Assembly: GCA_910586725.1 (NCBI GenBank)
Contig: CAJUJL010000044.1
Span: 1 to 22,591 of the forward strand
Length of the DNA: 22,591 nt
Source: an uncultured Lachnospiraceae bacterium
GTDB lineage: Bacteria > Bacillota > Clostridia > Lachnospirales > Lachnospiraceae
Reading direction: 5' to 3'
Of the stretch, positions 7,047 through 14,329 are shown piece by piece; position 1 is the stretch's first letter; each line of letters starts with the position of its first letter. Under the pieces are notes generated by a model that searched no databases, had not been told where the DNA came from, and worked only from the letters and a program-made list of their open reading frames with translations. Made by a program: the position numbers and the translations under genes.

Positions 7047-7994
7047 ATGTTGTTTTCAGGAAAAGGACAAAAGAGCGGAAGCGTCCGTCATAGCGAGAAA
7101 AGCCTCTATCCCGTGTTGTATGTTACGGACAGTTTAAAAGAATATAAAAAAGAATTGATTCAAAAAGAAGTTCAGTCTCTGTGGGAGCTTAAAATGGTTG
7201 GCAGCTCATTTGCCGAAGTTATGAAAAAGGCAGATCATTTCCAGGAAGAATTACAGGATTTCGGACAGTCTTTTTCCAACATTAACCATGCAGCCGAACA
7301 GTTTGTCAAGGTACGTGGGACGATTGCAGATACTGTTTCGGAAACACAGAATAAAGTAGAAGATTTAAAAGTGGCTTCCATACAGGTGGAAGAGTCTTAC
7401 AGCAATATGGAGCATATGTTTGAGCAGCTGAAAATTGCTGTGGAGGGAATTCAAAAGTGTATGGAAAAGATCGTATCCATTGCGGATGAAACGAATATTC
7501 TTGCTATTAATGCATCCATTGAAGCGGCCAGAGCCGGTGAAGAAGGAAGAGGGTTTTCTGTTGTCGCAGCAAAAGTAAGAGAGCTTGCGGAGGAAATCAA
7601 AGGACTTGCAAGAGAGGTAGACCTGGGGATTCAGGATGTGCAAAGCGGCACAAGTCAGTTAAACGAAAGCATAGCGGAGTCAAAAGAAGCTCTTGGCCAG
7701 AATATTGACACGGTAAACACTACATATGAATCGTTTCATGAGATTACGACGGCGGCGGAAAGCGCGGCATCGGTGCAGACACAGATTTCAGATGTGATTG
7801 ACGCTTCGCAGCAAGAGCTGCAGACGGTCTGCCAGTTTTTTGACGATATAAAAATGCAGTATAACGAAGTAGTCAAACATATCAGTTATGCAAGTAATCT
7901 TGGAACGACAAAAAGCGCGATGTTTGAAGATATAGATAATCTATTGTCGCAGATTCCGCCTATGATTCAGGATAAGGAGCCGGAAGGCGTCTGA
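7047..7994 (+). CDS. Soluble methyl-accepting chemotaxis protein
   Basis: A 315-residue cytoplasmic chemoreceptor with no membrane segment and no recognisable ligand domain. The first 60 residues are short and partly basic. From about residue 60 it is a long coiled coil, and the hairpin tip that contacts CheA and CheW lies at about 143-170: IVSIADETNILAINASIEAA followed by RAGEEGRGFSVVAAKVRELA. Conserved tip residues are kept, so it should couple to the chemotaxis core. It lies 17 bases after the FIST gene with GGGAGG upstream of its ATG. The absence of a sensor domain beside a free-standing FIST protein suggests that the FIST protein supplies the sensing. A long terminator follows. Confidence 0.9.
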   Translation: MLFSGKGQKSGSVRHSEKSLYPVLYVTDSLKEYKKELIQKEVQSLWELKMVGSSFAEVMKKADHFQEELQDFGQSFSNINHAAEQFVKVRGTIADTVSETQNKVEDLKVASIQVEESYSNMEHMFEQLKIAVEGIQKCMEKIVSIADETNILAINASIEAARAGEEGRGFSVVAAKVRELAEEIKGLAREVDLGIQDVQSGTSQLNESIAESKEALGQNIDTVNTTYESFHEITTAAESAASVQTQISDVIDASQQELQTVCQFFDDIKMQYNEVVKHISYASNLGTTKSAMFEDIDNLLSQIPPMIQDKEPEGV

Positions 7995-8004
7995 TAAAAG
8001 CCAT

Positions 8005-8065
8005 AAAAAACTCATGCATATTCACGTCTTTTCGTTTGAGAGATTGGAATATGCATGAGTTTTTT
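8005..8065. terminator. Bidirectional terminator between the chemoreceptor and leuA
   Basis: A perfect 19-base inverted repeat (8005-8023 with 8047-8065) begins with six A and ends with six T, around a 23-base loop. It gives a U-tailed hairpin on both strands and so serves the FIST-chemoreceptor operon and the converging leuA transcript. Confidence 0.93.
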
Positions 8066-8074
8066 GTTTTAGCT

Positions 8075-9769
8075 TTATACCGTTTTGGATGAGGATGCTT
8101 TTTCAAGTGTATCAAGGCCTGTTCTGTTGATGGCCGCGGTCAGCGCATGGATAGAGGCCGTAATAATATCTTCGTCCATGCCTACGCCCCAGACGAGCTT
8201 ATCGTGTGCGGTAATTCCCACATAAGCGAGAGCCTTGGAGGAAGAACCGCGGGAAAGCGCGTGTTCAGCGTATTCCGTCAGTTCGTAGGTAATGTTAAAG
8301 TGTTTTTTGATCGCAATGGAGACAGCGTCCAAACGTCCGTTGCCGTTTGCGGTTACTACATCGGTCGTACCGTCGTTTGATGTGATGGTAACGGTCGCTT
8401 CTATGCCGTTATGCTGCCGGAAATGGCATTCCGATACGTGGAAAGAGCTTGCGATATTGCGGTAAGTGTCTTTGAAAATTTTGTAAATCCGTTCGGCGTC
8501 CAGTTCGCTGTGTTCCCTGTCGGAAACGTCTTTGACGAGATAGCCGAATTCTTCTTTCATCCGGTCCGGAAGCGCAATGCCGTAGGTCTGCTTTAAGACA
8601 TAACTTACGCCGCCTTTTCCCGACTGGCTGTTGATGCGGATAACGTCGGAATCGTAAGTGCGGCCTACGTCTTTTGGATCGATCGGAAGATAGGGAACGG
8701 TCCAGTAGGCGTCCTGTCCGGAATCGTGCACGGCCATGCCTTTGGAAATAGCATCCTGGTGGGAGCCGGAAAATGCGGTAAAGACAAGATCGCCGGCGTA
8801 GGGCTGGCGCATGGAAACAGCCATATGCGTCAGTTCTTCGTAGGTGTTTTGGATTTCTTTCATATTGTGAAAATCAAGCTTTGGATCTACGCCCAGGGAA
8901 TACAGATTCATAGCCAGCGTGACGATGTCTACATTTCCGGTGCGTTCGCCGTTGCCAAATAAAGTTCCTTCGATTCGGTCCGCTCCGGCTAAAAGGCCAA
9001 GCTCCGCGTCGCTGATTCCGCTTCCGCGGTCGTTGTGCGGGTGCAGGGAGATGAAAACGCTGTCGCGGTATTTTAAATTCTTGTGGAAGTATTCGATCTG
9101 GCTCGCGAATACGTGGGGCATGGAGTACTGCACGGTGGAAGGCAGATTGATGATGGCCTTTCTCTCCGGCGTCGGCTGCCAGACGTCAAGCACCGCGTTG
9201 CAGACGTCAAGCGCGTAGTCCATCTCCGTTCCGGTAAAGCTTTCCGGAGAATATTCAAAGGAAATATTGCCTTTTTCATTTTTGGATAAGTCATAGACAA
9301 GCTTTGCGCCGTCGACTGCGATTTTTTTGATTTCTTCTTTTGATTTCTTAAATACCTGCTCGCGCTGTGCGACGGAGGTGGAGTTATAAACGTGCACGAT
9401 GACGTTTGGCGCGCCGTCAATGGCTTCAAACGTACGTTTAATAATGTGCTCCCTTGCCTGGGTCAGCACTTGTATGGTAACGTCGTCCGGAATCATGTTC
9501 CGTTCGATAATGGCGCGCAGAAACTGGTATTCTGTTTCTGATGCCGCCGGAAATCCCACTTCAATGTGTTTAAATCCGATGTCGATTAACATCTGGTAGA
9601 ATGTTATCTTTTCTTCCAGATTCATTGGCTCAATCAAAGCCTGATTGCCGTCTCTTAAATCCACGCTGCACCAGATGGGGGCTTTTGTGGCGGAATCTTT
9701 TCTGGCCCAGTCGTAGCAGTCTTCGGGCGGCATAAAATACATTTTCCGATACTTTTCAAATCCTTTCAT
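8075..9769 (-). CDS. leuA: 2-isopropylmalate synthase
   Basis: This is the first committed enzyme of leucine synthesis, condensing acetyl-CoA with 2-oxoisovalerate. The 564 residues match the long LeuA subclass. The catalytic TIM barrel has the signature DLRDGNQALIEPM at residues 37-49, and HPHNDRGSGISDAELGLLAG with GTLFGNGERTGNVD supplies the metal-binding HxH region. The last 120 residues form the regulatory domain, which in this family mediates leucine feedback inhibition. AGAGAGG lies a few bases before the ATG. Expression is controlled by the T-box leader immediately upstream, which opens when leucyl-tRNA is uncharged. The gene stands alone here; leuB, leuC and leuD are not in the window. 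Confidence 0.96.
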   Translation of the reverse strand: MKGFEKYRKMYFMPPEDCYDWARKDSATKAPIWCSVDLRDGNQALIEPMNLEEKITFYQMLIDIGFKHIEVGFPAASETEYQFLRAIIERNMIPDDVTIQVLTQAREHIIKRTFEAIDGAPNVIVHVYNSTSVAQREQVFKKSKEEIKKIAVDGAKLVYDLSKNEKGNISFEYSPESFTGTEMDYALDVCNAVLDVWQPTPERKAIINLPSTVQYSMPHVFASQIEYFHKNLKYRDSVFISLHPHNDRGSGISDAELGLLAGADRIEGTLFGNGERTGNVDIVTLAMNLYSLGVDPKLDFHNMKEIQNTYEELTHMAVSMRQPYAGDLVFTAFSGSHQDAISKGMAVHDSGQDAYWTVPYLPIDPKDVGRTYDSDVIRINSQSGKGGVSYVLKQTYGIALPDRMKEEFGYLVKDVSDREHSELDAERIYKIFKDTYRNIASSFHVSECHFRQHNGIEATVTITSNDGTTDVVTANGNGRLDAVSIAIKKHFNITYELTEYAEHALSRGSSSKALAYVGITAHDKLVWGVGMDEDIITASIHALTAAINRTGLDTLEKASSSKTV

Positions 9770-9840
9770 GTCGAATCCTCTCTTTCTGTTTCTTATCGTC
9801 CGGGCGGGGCTTTTGTGAAAAAAGTTACGTTTTCGGTAAC

Positions 9841-9879
9841 AAAAAAAGCCCTGCGCCTCTATAAAAATACTTAGAGACG
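9841..9879 (-). terminator. Regulated terminator of the leuA T-box
   Basis: On the minus strand CGTCTCTA (9872-9879) pairs with TAGAGGCG (9854-9861), with one G-U pair, followed by GCAGGGC and seven T (9841-9847). It competes with the antiterminator formed by the T-box sequence. Confidence 0.85.
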
Positions 9880-10137
9880 TAAGACATCTTACGCGGTACC
9901 ACTCTAATTCATGAAAAAATCATGCACTCTGCAAGATACGGGAGCATAGCTCCTTATACCTTTCCCGGATAACGGCGGGGCGTTCCGTCTGCGTCTACTT
10001 GCAAAGATATGGAAATCAGCGTTCGGGCAGCGACTCCAAGGCGAGTTCCCTGTGTTCCGTCTACCGCCTCACAGCAACCGGCGGCTCTCTGAAATCAGGC
10101 AAGACAGGTACTATTCCTTTTCTTCGTCTTTACGGGT
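9841..10137 (-). promoter_or_regulatory. Leucine T-box riboswitch of leuA
   Basis: A long untranslated leader of about 300 bases on the minus strand. The hallmark T-box sequence AGAGTGGTACCGCG occupies 9892-9905 (read on the minus strand). Upstream, the Stem I elements AGAGAGCCG and GGTTGCTGTGAGGCGGT are present, and GGGAACTCGCC carries the specifier CTC at 10043-10045, a leucine codon. Downstream comes a terminator hairpin. Uncharged tRNA-Leu(GAG) would bind the specifier and the T-box bulge, stabilise the antiterminator and allow leuA transcription. The CTC assignment is read from the position before GCC and agrees with leuA as the target. Confidence 0.93.
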
Positions 10138-10140
10138 TTT

Positions 10141-10169
10141 ATCATAACACATTTATTTTGGAAGGTAAA
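10141..10169 (-). promoter_or_regulatory. Promoter of the leuA T-box leader
   Basis: Read on the minus strand, TTTACC (10164-10169) and TATGAT (10141-10146) are 17 bases apart and lie directly before the T-box leader. Confidence 0.65.
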
Positions 10170-10207
10170 GAGAAAATTTTTGGAATGCGGAAAGGAGAAA
10201 AATAGAT

Positions 10208-10213
10208 TATAAT
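10208..10213 (+). promoter_or_regulatory. Possible -10 box of the 10241 gene
   Basis: A perfect TATAAT lies 28 bases before the ATG at 10241. No good -35 box is seen at 16-18 bases, so the assignment rests on the -10 element alone. Confidence 0.4.
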
Positions 10214-10240
10214 AAAAATAAAAAACGGAGTGTATGATTT

Positions 10241-10519
10241 ATGATTCAGAGAAACGATTTACTTACTTTTAATTACTATAAAAAAGAAAAGTTTACCGGA
10301 AGTAATCAGGGAATGCGGTATCTGATACAGAAGGACAAAGAGGGGGAGGAGGACGTGCTTTTGGCAGTTACCTGGCCCGGGCCGTATAATTTTGCGGCAA
10401 CGCCGGAGGAAATGAAGACAAAGAGGGCATTTCCATTTCGGGAAGAGTCTCTGGAGGAGATTGCAGAATATTTAAATCAAACGTATGAGCAAATGTTTGG
10501 CGGATGCCAGGAGACTTGA
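10241..10519 (+). CDS. Small protein of unknown function
   Basis: A 92-residue, acidic, soluble protein with no signal peptide or membrane segment. It begins MIQRNDLLTFNYYKKEKFTG, continues with a beta-rich part (GMRYLIQK, VLLAVTWPGPYNF) and ends in an amphipathic helix (SLEEIAEYLNQTYEQMF). I do not recognise a characterised family, although its composition and tidy ending look like a real conserved gene. It has CGGAG before the ATG, a TATAAT upstream, and a dedicated terminator downstream, and is transcribed divergently from leuA. No function can be assigned. Confidence 0.75.
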   Translation: MIQRNDLLTFNYYKKEKFTGSNQGMRYLIQKDKEGEEDVLLAVTWPGPYNFAATPEEMKTKRAFPFREESLEEIAEYLNQTYEQMFGGCQET

Positions 10520-10527
10520 AACAGACA

Positions 10528-10568
10528 AAAAGCCTTTTATTCACTGATGCAATGAATAAAAGGCTTTT
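10528..10568. terminator. Bidirectional terminator between convergent genes
   Basis: A perfect 16-base inverted repeat (10528-10543 with 10553-10568) with a 9-base loop, A-rich at the left end and T-rich at the right, can terminate both the small gene on the plus strand and the DUF2085 gene on the minus strand. Confidence 0.9.
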
Positions 10569-10583
10569 GAATATAAATTTTAC

Positions 10584-11015
10584 TTAACCGCCAAACGTTT
10601 GGATGATCTGTTCTACAGATAAAGGATCTGCACCAAATGCTTTTAAGATCATACCTGCAGTTCGTATGCAAAAGCGATGAAAATACAAAAAGAAAAAAAC
10701 CAGTGCAATTCCAAATAGAATTCCGGTGATGAGCCTTCGGATATTGCCGCTTTCATAAGAAGTCAGCCTCTGCAAAAATCCGTCAAATATCAAAGGAACC
10801 ATCATTGCCAGAACAATTCCAAAATGGGGACATTCCAGAAAAATACAAACAGGGACACCTGTGATGATGCCGATAAGTTCTCCCGTGCAGCGCGCACAGA
10901 TTGGAAATTGTCTTCCCCTGAAATAAAAAGAGCGGTCCGGCCTGGCGTGGCAGCCAAAGAAAATCTGCAGGAATCTTCCGAATCTAGAATGCTCCAAGAG
11001 CAAGTCCTGCCGCAC
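10584..11015 (-). CDS. DUF2085 family membrane protein
   Basis: A 143-residue protein with the DUF2085 signature near the N-terminus: CHARPDRSFYFRGRQFPICA, followed by RCTGE. The Cys-His and CxxC residues look able to bind a metal or form a disulfide. Three or so hydrophobic helices follow (about residues 46-75 and 93-115). The biochemical role of DUF2085 is not established. Its first 32 bases overlap the end of the upstream 74-residue membrane protein gene in another frame, so the two form one coupled minus-strand operon. Confidence 0.85.
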   Translation of the reverse strand: MRQDLLLEHSRFGRFLQIFFGCHARPDRSFYFRGRQFPICARCTGELIGIITGVPVCIFLECPHFGIVLAMMVPLIFDGFLQRLTSYESGNIRRLITGILFGIALVFFFLYFHRFCIRTAGMILKAFGADPLSVEQIIQTFGG

Positions 11016-11208
11016 CCATGATTACAAAGAATATAATGTAGAATGCAACCAGGGCGATTACGCTGACTAACGCACCAATTCCGGCAGCTTTAGCGGTTTT
11101 TGGCTTCTGGTCTTTCCATACCAGGAATAAAATCAGCCCAACAACCGGAATACAGCATCCTAAAAGTCCCCATAGAAACCCGCCATTATCAATATTGTTG
11201 TTTTCCAT
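10984..11208 (-). CDS. Small two-helix membrane protein
   Basis: A 74-residue protein with two hydrophobic helices (about residues 11-30 and 43-70) joined by a basic loop KDQKPKTAKAAG. Positive charges in the loop predict a cytoplasmic location with both ends outside. The N-terminus is asparagine-rich (MENNNIDNGG). AGGAGAG precedes the ATG and a near-consensus promoter lies at 11273-11301. It overlaps the start of the DUF2085 gene by 32 bases, so the two may act together. I do not recognise a functional family. Confidence 0.75.
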   Translation of the reverse strand: MENNNIDNGGFLWGLLGCCIPVVGLILFLVWKDQKPKTAKAAGIGALVSVIALVAFYIIFFVIMGAAGLALGAF

Positions 11209-11272
11209 TTGTCATCTCTCCTAACTTTTAAAATTTTTTGAATAATATAAAATTTTTATAAATTTCTGTTTT

Positions 11273-11301
11273 ATTATGCCAGAAGATGTCGAAAATGTCA
11301 A
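11273..11301 (-). promoter_or_regulatory. Strong promoter of the small membrane protein operon
   Basis: Read on the minus strand, a perfect TTGACA (11296-11301) and CATAAT (11273-11278) are 17 bases apart, giving a leader of about 55 AT-rich bases before the ATG at 11208. Confidence 0.8.
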
Positions 11302-11651
11302 TAAGCGTTATTGGCCATTCGTTTGCATTTGATAAAAAAAATCCTATATCGGCATTCACCATCTGGACAGAGAAGAAAAAACGTAGTATATTAAAACAGG
11401 TGACTTTCCCAGAAAGCCAGTCGGTCAGGAGTCGCTTGCCATCCATTCAGAACAGGAAGAGATTTCTGATCTATATTCTTAATATGAAGAAATTTAAGAA
11501 GAAATCACATTGCGGCCGTCTGCTGCGAATATGGCGCGTCAATCACGCAGGATATTCCCATACAAAATCGGGTCTTTATTACATAGTCTGATCCGTCATA
11601 GAAAAGCAATCGCCAGATAAAAGCAATGGATTTCAAAAAATCTGTTTTATG
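11302..11651. other. Intergenic stretch without a supported gene
   Basis: About 350 bases upstream of the transmembrane chemoreceptor. Reading frames here are short, low-quality in composition and lack ribosome sites. A weak inverted repeat TTCTTAA/TTAAGAA lies at 11476-11482 and 11494-11500. I saw no c-di-GMP riboswitch, sigma-28 promoter or RNA gene, and no clear promoter for the downstream gene. Confidence 0.5.
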
Positions 11652-11664
11652 TGGAGGAGAGCCT

Positions 11665-13692
11665 ATGAAATTTTTAGTCAACAAAAAACTTGCTGTGCGC
11701 ATCGGCATCATTACCACAGCAATCAACTTGGTCGGGATGCTGCTGCTTTGGTTTGTAGTGTCTTCCAATGCGTCTTCGCTGGTAAAAAGCGATATTACCA
11801 ATCAGATGACGGATGCCGTAGAATCCAGAGCTGCTATCATTAACGATTACGTCACTTCCGCGGAAGAATATATGAAGGCGTTTGCTTTGGGCAGCGAAGT
11901 TCGGGAACTTTTGCAGGACCCGGATGATGAGGAGCTGTTAAGACAGGCACAGAAATATACCGAAGATTTTGCCGCCGTGAAAGGCGTGTTTGAAGGTTTA
12001 TATATTGCAACTCCGGAAACGTATGTTTTGACGCATACCAGCCCGGATGCCATTGGGATTACAACGAGAGAAGGCGATTCGTTAAAAACGTTTCAGGACA
12101 CCATTTTGTCTGGCGAAGAGCTCACAAATCTCGGAATCATGAAATCACCGGGAACCGGCAGTATGATTCTTTCTATGTATTACCCGATTTTTGAAAATCA
12201 GAAATGCATCGGCTATGTGGGCGCCGGCGTATTCGCCAGTCATTTGACGGACGCGCTGCTGGATTTGAATATCAAAGGGCTGCCAGACAGTGAGTATGTA
12301 TTTTTGAATGTCGAGAACGGCGTATATTTGTATCATCAGGATGAGGAGCTTCTGAATACGGAGACAAAGGACGGCGGCTATCAGGAAATTATCCGGCGCA
12401 TCCAAAAAGACGGCGGCGTTGAAGTGAATACATATTCCTATGAGGATGAAAAAGGCGAGGAACAGTTGGTGGTGTATAAATATCTGAAAGACCGCGGATG
12501 GGTCTTTATGGTCAGGGACAGTTCCATGGAAGTTTACGGCTCTGTGGAAAGGATTCGCTTTTTAGTCGGAGCGCTTTGCGCGGGTATGGCGGTTGCCGTT
12601 ACGTTTGTTACCCTTTTTATTTTATACCGGGAAGGAAAAGAGCTGATGGCGGTAGAGCGCGCGATTGGCCGCCTGGGAGATTTGAATTTTTCTGCAGACC
12701 GGGAACTGGAAGCGTTTTACGGAAGGTCAGATGAAATTGGCATGATTGCGCAGACGACGCATCATGTATGCTCCTGTCTGCGGAAAACGATTGACGACGT
12801 TGGTCGGATATTGGGCGAGATCGCAGCCGGAAACCTTACCGTAGACGTAACCCGGAATGAATCTTATTACATCGGTGATTTCCGGGTTTTATCTGAAAGC
12901 CTCAAATCTATCCACGCCAATTTGGTGCACGTAATCCGGGATATTTCGAATGTTGCAGACCAGGTGGATTTAAGCGCGGAACAGGTGTCTGCGGGTGCGC
13001 AGGAGTTGTCTCAGGGAACGATGGAGCAGGAGGAATCCGTGGAAGGTCTGGTTACTAATATGACGGCCATTACGTCGCAGATTCAAAACAGCGCCGCACA
13101 CTGCAGGAGCGCGGATGAGCTTGTGGATAAGGCGACTGGTTACGCGAAAGAAGCGGATGAGAAGATGGAGCAGCTTATGACTGCGACAAGAAATATTGAT
13201 CAGTCGTCCGCTCAGATTGTAACAGTCATCAAAACAATTGAAGATATTGCGTTTCAGACAAATGTTCTGGCATTGAACGCTTCGGTGGAAGCCGCCCGCG
13301 CCGGTACGGCGGGAGCAGGGTTCTCCGTGGTGGCGGAAGAGGTCAGAAGCCTTGCGGCCAAATCTGCGGAAGCGGCGCAAAATACCAATGATTTGATCAA
13401 CCATTCTATTGAGGATGTGAAAACGGGAACAGAATCTACGGATCATGCCGTTTCTGCAATGAAGGTTATCGCCGACTGCATTCAGTCTATTAAGACGTCA
13501 ATGGATGAAATATCGTCTGCCAGCACGCAGCAGTCGGAAATGATTGTTCTGGTGGAGGATGGAATCAAAGAAATTTCACAGGTTGTTCAGTCAAATACCG
13601 TTACGGCAAAAGAAAGCGCCGCGGTATCCAAAGAGTTGTCGAACCAGGCGCGGACGTTAAACAGTCTGCTTAGCCAGTTCCGCATCAAATAA
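11665..13692 (+). CDS. Transmembrane methyl-accepting chemotaxis protein (dCache type)
   Basis: A 675-residue chemoreceptor. A first membrane helix (about 9-33) is followed by an extracellular domain (about 34-296) with dCache-like features such as AYMKAFALGSEVRELL, GLYIATPETYVLTHTSPDAI and SMYYPIFENQKCIGYVGAGV. A second helix (about 297-319) leads to a HAMP region and then the long cytoplasmic coiled coil. The CheA/CheW-binding tip is at about 524-550: IEDIAFQTNVLALNASVEAA then RAGTAGAGFSVVAEEVRSLA. No C-terminal CheR-docking pentapeptide is present. dCache domains bind amino acids and other small molecules, but the ligand is not evident. The start at 11665 follows GGAGGAGA; an upstream in-frame ATG at 11626 has no such site. 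Confidence 0.95.
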   Translation: MKFLVNKKLAVRIGIITTAINLVGMLLLWFVVSSNASSLVKSDITNQMTDAVESRAAIINDYVTSAEEYMKAFALGSEVRELLQDPDDEELLRQAQKYTEDFAAVKGVFEGLYIATPETYVLTHTSPDAIGITTREGDSLKTFQDTILSGEELTNLGIMKSPGTGSMILSMYYPIFENQKCIGYVGAGVFASHLTDALLDLNIKGLPDSEYVFLNVENGVYLYHQDEELLNTETKDGGYQEIIRRIQKDGGVEVNTYSYEDEKGEEQLVVYKYLKDRGWVFMVRDSSMEVYGSVERIRFLVGALCAGMAVAVTFVTLFILYREGKELMAVERAIGRLGDLNFSADRELEAFYGRSDEIGMIAQTTHHVCSCLRKTIDDVGRILGEIAAGNLTVDVTRNESYYIGDFRVLSESLKSIHANLVHVIRDISNVADQVDLSAEQVSAGAQELSQGTMEQEESVEGLVTNMTAITSQIQNSAAHCRSADELVDKATGYAKEADEKMEQLMTATRNIDQSSAQIVTVIKTIEDIAFQTNVLALNASVEAARAGTAGAGFSVVAEEVRSLAAKSAEAAQNTNDLINHSIEDVKTGTESTDHAVSAMKVIADCIQSIKTSMDEISSASTQQSEMIVLVEDGIKEISQVVQSNTVTAKESAAVSKELSNQARTLNSLLSQFRIK

Positions 13693-13703
13693 CAAACATT
13701 TTT

Positions 13704-13745
13704 CAGCGGGAGACGTGGGAATTGTAAAATCCCACTGTCCCGCTG
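13704..13745. terminator. Hairpin between chemoreceptor and VOC genes
   Basis: CAGCGGGA (13704-13711) pairs with TCCCGCTG (13738-13745), and inside it GTGGGA (13715-13720) pairs with TCCCAC (13730-13735). It is very stable and lies between convergent genes, but neither strand shows a proper T-run after it, so termination is likely but not certain. Confidence 0.6.
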
Positions 13746-13754
13746 ATGTTATGT

Positions 13755-14138
13755 TCAGAGCGTTTCTTTGGTTTGCGGCATTGGCGTGCCAACTTCGATC
13801 AGATGGCCGTCCGGATCGTAAAACCGGATAACTTTTTGCCCCCAGTCGTGTGTCTTCAGCCTGTTGACATATACAATCGGTTCCGGATACTGATCCAGTT
13901 TTCTGGCAAAGGCTTCGATTTTCGGTTCTTCAAAATACAGCTCGCAGGAATTGCTGTTTGGAATCATCTCTTTTTTTAAAAAGGATTTCCATATTTTTGC
14001 ATCCTGTAAAACCAGCCCTTCCGTCAGAATGACGTTTCCGTCCTGATCTAAGATAACGTTCAGACCAAACAGGTTTTTGTAAAAAGCAATGGATTTTTCC
14101 ATGTCGTTTACGGCAATCAGCACGTTTCTCAACTTCAT
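13755..14138 (-). CDS. VOC family (glyoxalase/bleomycin-resistance fold) protein
   Basis: A 127-residue protein with the two beta-alpha-beta-beta-beta modules of the vicinal oxygen chelate superfamily. The first module starts LRNVLIAVNDMEKSIAFYKN and continues LFGLNVILDQDGNVILTEG. The second ends with the typical KVIRFYDPDGHLIEVGTPM. Members include glyoxalase I, dioxygenases and antibiotic-binding proteins, so the substrate cannot be named. AAAGGACG lies before the ATG. The gene is monocistronic, with its own promoter carrying a palindrome on the -10 box, suggesting repressor control. Confidence 0.88.
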   Translation of the reverse strand: MKLRNVLIAVNDMEKSIAFYKNLFGLNVILDQDGNVILTEGLVLQDAKIWKSFLKKEMIPNSNSCELYFEEPKIEAFARKLDQYPEPIVYVNRLKTHDWGQKVIRFYDPDGHLIEVGTPMPQTKETL

Positions 14139-14175
14139 TACATCCGTCCTTTCGTTTTATAAATTTTTTGGTTAT

Positions 14176-14210
14176 GATACATCGTATCGCAGGATGGAAT
14201 CGGATGTCAA
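14176..14210 (-). promoter_or_regulatory. Promoter and palindromic operator of the VOC gene
   Basis: Read on the minus strand, TTGACA (14205-14210) and TACGAT (14181-14186) are 18 bases apart. The palindrome GATAC-ATC-GTATC (14176-14188) covers the -10 box, a typical repressor position. No regulator gene is adjacent. Confidence 0.65.
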
Positions 14211-14261
14211 GGGATGATAGGCGGTGCGAAAAAAGAGTCCGGTAAAAGATAATTTTTATAA

Positions 14262-14290
14262 TTGTAATAAAGAAAGTTTGCACGTATAAT
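14262..14290 (+). promoter_or_regulatory. Promoter of the DUF2130 gene
   Basis: TTGTAA (14262-14267) and a perfect TATAAT (14285-14290) are 17 bases apart. Transcription would start about 32 bases before the ATG at 14330 and may continue through the kinase and regulator genes, since no terminator is seen between them. Confidence 0.78.
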
Positions 14291-14329
14291 AAAATTTAGC
14301 AAAAACAGAGATTAAAGGAAGGAGCATTT

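Noticed and set aside
11228..11446. A 72-codon minus-strand frame
   Set aside because: It spans the strong minus-strand promoter at 11273-11301 and has no ribosome site or family resemblance.
11286..11591. A 101-codon open frame on the plus strand before the chemoreceptor
   Set aside because: It has no ribosome site, unnatural composition, and starts within the promoter of the minus-strand operon.
11302..11664. A c-di-GMP riboswitch or sigma-28 promoter before the transmembrane chemoreceptor
   Set aside because: These are common before clostridial chemoreceptor genes, so I looked for them, but the conserved elements are absent.
13704..13745. The nested hairpin as a repeat of a mobile or REP-like family
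   Set aside because: Only one copy is seen in the window, and its place between convergent genes fits a terminator.
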